Shown here: piece by piece, positions 59,947-64,000 of the stretch
How the letters are laid out: each line of letters starts with the position of its first letter
Position numbering within the stretch: position 1 is the stretch's first letter
NCBI RefSeq assembly: GCF_030758455.1
Contig: NZ_CP132353.1
Location: 3,162,001 to 3,226,000 of the forward strand
Reading direction: 5' to 3'
DNA: 64,000 nucleotides
Origin: Erwinia pyri
Lineage (GTDB): Bacteria > Pseudomonadota > Gammaproteobacteria > Enterobacterales > Enterobacteriaceae
Made by a program: the position numbers and the translations under genes
Notes under the pieces: model-generated
The model's input: the letters and a program-made list of their open reading frames with translations, nothing else
Told to the model about the DNA's origin: nothing
The model's database searches: none

Positions 59947-60825
59947 ATGAGCGATGACCATTCACAAAACAATGACAGTCCCAGTAGTAAAAAGGGATTT
60001 TTCACCCTTATCCTCAACCAGCTGTTTCACGGTGAGCCTAAAAACCGCGACGACCTGCTGGAACTGATCCGCGATTCTGAACAAAACGATCTGATCGACC
60101 CGGATACCCGTGACATGCTTGAAGGGGTGATGGATATCGCCGAGCAGCGCGTGCGTGACATCATGATCCCCCGTTCGCAGATGATCACCCTGAAGCGTAA
60201 CCAGTCACTGGAAGAGTGCCTGGACGTCATCATTGAGTCTGCCCACTCCCGTTATCCGGTGATCAGCGAAGATAAAGACCATGTTGAAGGCATTCTGATG
60301 GCCAAGGATCTGCTGCCCTTTATGAGCAGCGGATCGTCACCCTTTAGCATGGAAAAAGTGCTGCGTCCGGCGGTAGTGGTGCCGGAAAGCAAGCGCGTTG
60401 ACCGTATGCTGAAAGAGTTCCGCTCACAGCGCTATCATATGGCCATTGTGATCGATGAATTTGGTGGCGTTTCAGGCCTGGTGACGATTGAAGATATTCT
60501 GGAGCTGATTGTTGGCGAAATAGAGGATGAATATGACGATGAAGAAGATCGTGATATTCGCCAGCTGAGTCGTCACACCTACACCATTCGTGCCCTTACC
60601 CCGATTGAGGACTTTAATGAGGTCTTTGAAACCAACTTCAGCGATGAAGAGGTGGATACTATCGGCGGTCTGGTGATGCAGGCGTTTGGTCATCTGCCTG
60701 CTCGTGGTGAGAGCATTGAGATTGAGGGCTATCAGTTCAAGGTCGCCATGGCCGACAGCCGTCGCATCATTCAGGTCCACGTCAGAATTCCGGAAAACTC
60801 GCCGCAACCGATTTTGGAAGAATAA
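59947..60825 (+). CDS. corC: CorC/YbeX CBS-domain transporter-associated protein
   Basis: Cytoplasmic 292-residue protein with a CBS pair (~70-200, [11 protein letters not shown]) and a C-terminal CorC/HlyC transporter-associated domain (~205-285). It is linked to Mg2+/Co2+ efflux and, through its conserved neighbours, to ribosome maturation. It lies in the phoL-ybeY-corC-lnt operon. Confidence 0.94.
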   Translation: MSDDHSQNNDSPSSKKGFFTLILNQLFHGEPKNRDDLLELIRDSEQNDLIDPDTRDMLEGVMDIAEQRVRDIMIPRSQMITLKRNQSLEECLDVIIESAHSRYPVISEDKDHVEGILMAKDLLPFMSSGSSPFSMEKVLRPAVVVPESKRVDRMLKEFRSQRYHMAIVIDEFGGVSGLVTIEDILELIVGEIEDEYDDEEDRDIRQLSRHTYTIRALTPIEDFNEVFETNFSDEEVDTIGGLVMQAFGHLPARGESIEIEGYQFKVAMADSRRIIQVHVRIPENSPQPILEE

Positions 60826-60831
60826 TTCGCA

Positions 60832-62367
60832 ATGGCTATTGCCTCATTATACCAGCGTCAGCGGGTTCGCCTGCTTTTCGCGCTGATAACGGGTGCCCTT
60901 GGCACCCTTTCGTTTTCCCCTTACGACTTCTGGCCTGCCGCCCTGGTTTCACTGGCAGGTTTGCTGGCGCTGACGCTTAATCGTTCCACCCGCCAGGCAA
61001 CCGCCATTGGTTTTGTCTGGGGGATGGGGCTGTTTGGCAGCGGCATCAACTGGGTTTATGTCAGCATCGCAACCTTTGGCGGCATGCCGGGGCCGGTTAA
61101 CGTCTTCCTGGTGGTGCTGCTCGCCGCCTACCTTTCCCTGTTTACCCTGCTGTTTGCTGCCCTGCTTAACCGGCTGTTCCCGGCCACCTCGCTGGTAAGA
61201 CTGGTGGTCGCCGCGCCTGTGCTGTGGCAAATCACCGAATTTCTGCGCGGCTGGGTTCTCACCGGCTTCCCCTGGCTACAGTTTGGCTACAGCCAGATTG
61301 ACGGGCCGCTTAAAGGGCTGGGGCCACTGGCGGGCGTGGAGGGGATCACCTTTGTGCTGATGATGGTGGCAGGGCTGGCAGTCTATGCGGCGATCAAACG
61401 TCACTGGGTGGCCGGGCTGGCTGCGCTTGCTCTGCTACTGCTGCCGTGGCCGCTGCGCCAGCTGAGCTGGTATCAGGCGATGCCGGACCGCGCGGTGAAC
61501 ATTGCCATGGTGCAGGGAAATATTCCCCAGTCGCTGAAGTGGGATCCCGAGCAGTTAATCAACACGCTGAAAACCTATACCTCGCTCAGCCGTCCTTACG
61601 TTGGCAAAGCGCCGATCATTATCTGGCCGGAATCCGCTATTCCCGATCTTGAGTCTAATCAGCAGCCCTTCCTGAAGTCGATTGATGCCGAACTGCGCGC
61701 CAGCGGCAGCAGCCTGATTACCGGGATTGTCGACTCGCGGCTGGAAGATAACCGCTACCATGATTACAACTCAATTATCGTGCTCGGCGGCGAACAGCCT
61801 TATAACTACAGCAGCCCAAACCGTTATCAGAAAAACCATCTGGTTCCGTTTGGCGAGTTCGTGCCGCTGGAGACTCTGCTGCGCCCGCTGGCGCCGTTCT
61901 TCGATTTACCGATGTCCTCCTTCAGCCGTGGCGCCTATATCCAGCCGCAGCTGAAAGTGGCGGGTTACAATCTTACGGCTGCAATTTGCTATGAAATTGT
62001 GCTGGGCCAGCAGGTGCGGGACAATTTCCGTCCCGACACAGATTTCCTGCTGACTATCTCTAACGACGCCTGGTTCGGTCACTCTATCGGCCCGTGGCAG
62101 CACTTCCAGATGGCGCGGATGCGTGCGCTGGAGCTGGGCAGGCCGTTGCTGCGGGATACCAATAATGGTGTCACTGCGGTGATCAATGCCGATGGCGATG
62201 CTGAAGAGATGATCCCGCAGTTCCAGGCTGCCGTTCTCTCCACCAAAATGACGCCTACGCAGGGGCTGACGCCTTATGCCCGCTTCGGCAACTGGCCAGT
62301 CTGGATACTTACACTTCTGTTCGGCTTTGCAGCAGCAATAATGACGCTGCGCAGGCGGCATAAATAA
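60832..62367 (+). CDS. lnt: Apolipoprotein N-acyltransferase
   Basis: Inner-membrane enzyme that adds the third acyl chain to lipoproteins such as Pal. The 511 residues (512 in E. coli) have an N-terminal membrane domain of seven or so helices (~10-210) and a periplasmic nitrilase domain with the triad E267, K334 and C386 (AAICYEIV). It lies 6 bases after corC. Confidence 0.97.
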   Translation: MAIASLYQRQRVRLLFALITGALGTLSFSPYDFWPAALVSLAGLLALTLNRSTRQATAIGFVWGMGLFGSGINWVYVSIATFGGMPGPVNVFLVVLLAAYLSLFTLLFAALLNRLFPATSLVRLVVAAPVLWQITEFLRGWVLTGFPWLQFGYSQIDGPLKGLGPLAGVEGITFVLMMVAGLAVYAAIKRHWVAGLAALALLLLPWPLRQLSWYQAMPDRAVNIAMVQGNIPQSLKWDPEQLINTLKTYTSLSRPYVGKAPIIIWPESAIPDLESNQQPFLKSIDAELRASGSSLITGIVDSRLEDNRYHDYNSIIVLGGEQPYNYSSPNRYQKNHLVPFGEFVPLETLLRPLAPFFDLPMSSFSRGAYIQPQLKVAGYNLTAAICYEIVLGQQVRDNFRPDTDFLLTISNDAWFGHSIGPWQHFQMARMRALELGRPLLRDTNNGVTAVINADGDAEEMIPQFQAAVLSTKMTPTQGLTPYARFGNWPVWILTLLFGFAAAIMTLRRRHK

Positions 62368-62452
62368 CGTTGGCCGCATTTCTGCCAGGGCTGCCGGCAA
62401 TGCGGATACTTCACTGGCAACCTGAATAGTCATTTTATCTGTAGACTTCTCG

Positions 62453-62483
62453 CGCTGAACTTCCCGGTTCAGCGTTTTTTTTT
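62453..62483 (+). terminator. lnt terminator
   Basis: CGCTGAAC pairs with GTTCAGCG around a 6-base loop, followed by about nine T. Confidence 0.93.
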
Positions 62484-62545
62484 GGAACCCTTCCCCTGGC
62501 GTCGCCACCAAGTACATCATCCCTCTGCGCTTTATCGAAAACTTT

Positions 62546-62561
62546 TGGCACGATGATTGCA
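62546..62561 (+). promoter_or_regulatory. Sigma-54 promoter of gltI
   Basis: TGGCAC-GATGA-TTGCA matches the sigma-54 -24/-12 consensus with GG and GC 10 bases apart. It lies about 285 bases upstream of gltI, leaving a long leader. This fits nitrogen control of glutamate/aspartate uptake, as proposed for E. coli gltI (ybeJ). No clear NtrC site pair was found upstream. Confidence 0.8.
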
Positions 62562-62847
62562 AAAGATTACGGCGAAATCGCTGAACAGTTTGCACCGCGC
62601 CACGGCTAACGCGCCTTCGCACCATTGAGGCACATTGAACGCCCCAGGGCGGAGCATTGTTTAAAAATTGCCTCTCTTTGGTGCGGCATGCTTCGCAGAA
62701 TAGAAACTTTCTTGTTTCATTGCGTTAACATTCGGCTATGTTAGGGCTGTTCAGAGTGCGATGACGTCTCAGGATAATAAAGAAAAGCAGCAGGATAAAA
62801 CTACAACCGGCGCAACGAACTGACGCCACTCAACGAAGGAGTTGGAG

Positions 62848-63750
62848 ATGAAATTACGGAAATTGGGGCTGTGCCTGGCACTGGCTGGTCTTGCATCCGG
62901 TATCGCCCATGCAGAAGATGCACCACAATCATCCACGTTAGACAAAATTGCCAAAAATGGCGTTGTTGTCGTGGGGCATCGTGAGTCTTCTGTTCCTTTC
63001 TCTTACTACGATAATCAGCAAAAAGTAGTCGGCTATTCTCAGGACTACTCCAACGCCATTGTGGCGGCGATCAAAGCCAAACTGAATAAGCCCGATCTGC
63101 AGGTCAAAATGCTGCCGATCACCTCGCAGAACCGTATTCCGCTACTGCAAAACGGCACCTACGATTTTGAGTGTGGTTCCACCACCAACAATCTGGAGCG
63201 CCAGAAGCAGGCCGCCTTCTCCGACACCATTTTTGTTATCGGCACCCGTTTGCTGGTGAAAAAAGGAAGCCCGATTAAAGATTTCGCGGATCTGAAAGGC
63301 AAAACCGTAGTAGTGACCTCAGGCACCACCTCTGAAATTCTGCTGAATAAGCTGAACGACGACAAGAAAATGGAGATGCGCATCATCAGCGCCAAAGATC
63401 ACGGTGACTCCTTCCGTACGCTGGAGAGTGGTCGCGCCGTGGCCTTTATGATGGACGACGCCCTGCTGGCTGGTGAACGTGCGAAAGCGAAAAAACCAGA
63501 TAACTGGGAAATCGTTGGGACGCCGCAGTCGAAAGAAGCGTATGGCTGTATGCTGCGTAAAGACGATGCCGGTTTCAAACAGCTGATGGATGAGACCATT
63601 GCTAAAGCCCAGACTTCGGGCGAAGCGGAGAAGTGGTTTGGCAAGTGGTTCAGCCAGCCTATTCCGCCTAAAAACCTCAACATGAACTTTGCGCTGTCAG
63701 ACGACATGAAAGCAACGTTCAAGACGCCAAATGATAAGGCACTGAACTAA
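62848..63750 (+). CDS. gltI: Glutamate/aspartate ABC transporter substrate-binding protein GltI
   Basis: Periplasmic binding protein of the GltIJKL importer. The 300-residue precursor has a signal peptide ending IAHA and the amino-acid-binding fold (GVVVVGHRESSVPFSYYDNQ). The ATG at 62848 with AAGGAG 6 bases before it was preferred to the in-frame TTG two codons upstream. It is followed by the gltJ start after a structured gap. Confidence 0.97.
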   Translation: MKLRKLGLCLALAGLASGIAHAEDAPQSSTLDKIAKNGVVVVGHRESSVPFSYYDNQQKVVGYSQDYSNAIVAAIKAKLNKPDLQVKMLPITSQNRIPLLQNGTYDFECGSTTNNLERQKQAAFSDTIFVIGTRLLVKKGSPIKDFADLKGKTVVVTSGTTSEILLNKLNDDKKMEMRIISAKDHGDSFRTLESGRAVAFMMDDALLAGERAKAKKPDNWEIVGTPQSKEAYGCMLRKDDAGFKQLMDETIAKAQTSGEAEKWFGKWFSQPIPPKNLNMNFALSDDMKATFKTPNDKALN

Positions 63751-63930
63751 TAATGAAAATAAGGGCAACCCTGGTTGCCCTCTGATTGTTGAAATCAGGC
63801 CCGGACAGACAACAGCCTGACTTATCCGGCGTAACAGCCGGAGAGAGGCGAAGGTGCGAAGTGGTCGTTCCCCATAACGCACAGCAGGGCCTCTCATCAA
63901 TCTTCAGGGTAGCGTCGCTACCCTTTTTTT
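63751..63930 (+). ncRNA. sroC: Candidate SroC small RNA with terminator, between gltI and gltJ
   Basis: The gap begins with a hairpin (AGGGCAACC with GGTTGCCCT, 63762-63781) and ends with a strong terminator (GGGTAGC with GCTACCC, 63907-63923, then seven T). In E. coli this interval yields SroC, a roughly 160-nt RNA cut from the gltI message that sponges GcvB. Position and structure fit; the sequence was not compared, so identity is inferred. Confidence 0.6.
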
Positions 63931-63946
63931 CTTCCCGGAGTGATTT

Positions 63947-64000
63947 ATGTCAATCGATTGGAACTGGGGCATTTTTCTGCAAGAGGCCCCTTTCGGTAAT
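63947..64000 (+). CDS. gltJ: Glutamate/aspartate ABC transporter permease GltJ, 5' end only
   Basis: The first 18 codons, MSIDWNWGIFLQEAPFGN, match the N-terminus of E. coli GltJ. CGGAG lies 7 bases before the ATG. The gene continues beyond the window. Confidence 0.93.
   Translation, partial: MSIDWNWGIFLQEAPFGN

Overview
This window is chromosomal core DNA of a gammaproteobacterium of the order Enterobacterales. The gene order nadA-pnuC-zitB / tRNA-Lys / tol-pal / cydABX / suc / sdh / gltA / nei / pxp / phr / pgm-seqA / fldA-fur / glnS / nag / asnB / tRNA Met-Leu-Gln / ubiF-miaB-phoL-ybeY-corC-lnt-gltI matches the E. coli 15-17 min region almost gene for gene. The differences suggest an Erwinia/Pantoea-like member (Erwiniaceae). 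They are: no chiP, a lone kdpE without kdpFABCD, no tRNA-Val among the tRNA-Lys genes, and an inserted pcp-DUF979-DUF969 block. The genus is an inference from synteny and protein similarity recalled from memory, not from a search.

Layout. 1-5.4 kb: the end of a phosphorelay (HPt) protein, the zinc exporter zitB, the NAD genes pnuC and nadA with a NadR-type operator, then a divergent alkylation-repair pair (ogt and an Ada-N/AraC/AlkA fusion) with an 18-bp perfect inverted repeat between them. 5.4-7.1 kb: gene-free DNA with tandem palindromic repeats, then three identical tRNA-Lys genes and a repeat carrying a tRNA-Lys 3' end. 7.2-13.1 kb: the Tol-Pal envelope operon (ybgC-tolQRAB-pal-cpoB). 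13.1-16.3 kb: cytochrome bd oxidase (cydABX-ybgE). 16.7-28.4 kb: the TCA block sucDCBA and sdhBADC on the minus strand, divergent from gltA.

28.4-34.9 kb: nei, then a compact operon pxpB-pxpC-pxpA-DUF969-DUF979-pcp that reads as a pyroglutamate (5-oxoproline) release, transport and hydrolysis module, with ybgI upstream. 34.9-37.7 kb: photolyase phr, a DUF523(TudS-like)-YbgA fusion and ybfA. 38-45.7 kb: orphan kdpE, pgm, seqA, ybfF, ybfE, fldA, uof-fur and glnS. 45.9-54.2 kb: the N-acetylglucosamine regulon, with nagE divergent from nagBACD and CRP and NagC-type sites between them, then asnB. 54.3-55.1 kb: seven tRNAs (Met, Leu, Gln, Gln, Met, Gln, Gln) behind one strong promoter. 55.3-64 kb: ubiF, miaB, phoL-ybeY-corC-lnt, then gltI behind a sigma-54-type promoter, a probable SroC region and the first codons of gltJ.

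Most genes are housekeeping. The parts worth a second look are the 5.4-7.0 kb repeat and tRNA region, the ogt/ada-alkA intergenic palindrome, the pyroglutamate operon, the TudS-YbgA fusion beside phr, and the isolated kdpE. No CRISPR array, insertion sequence, prophage, rRNA or replication origin was seen.
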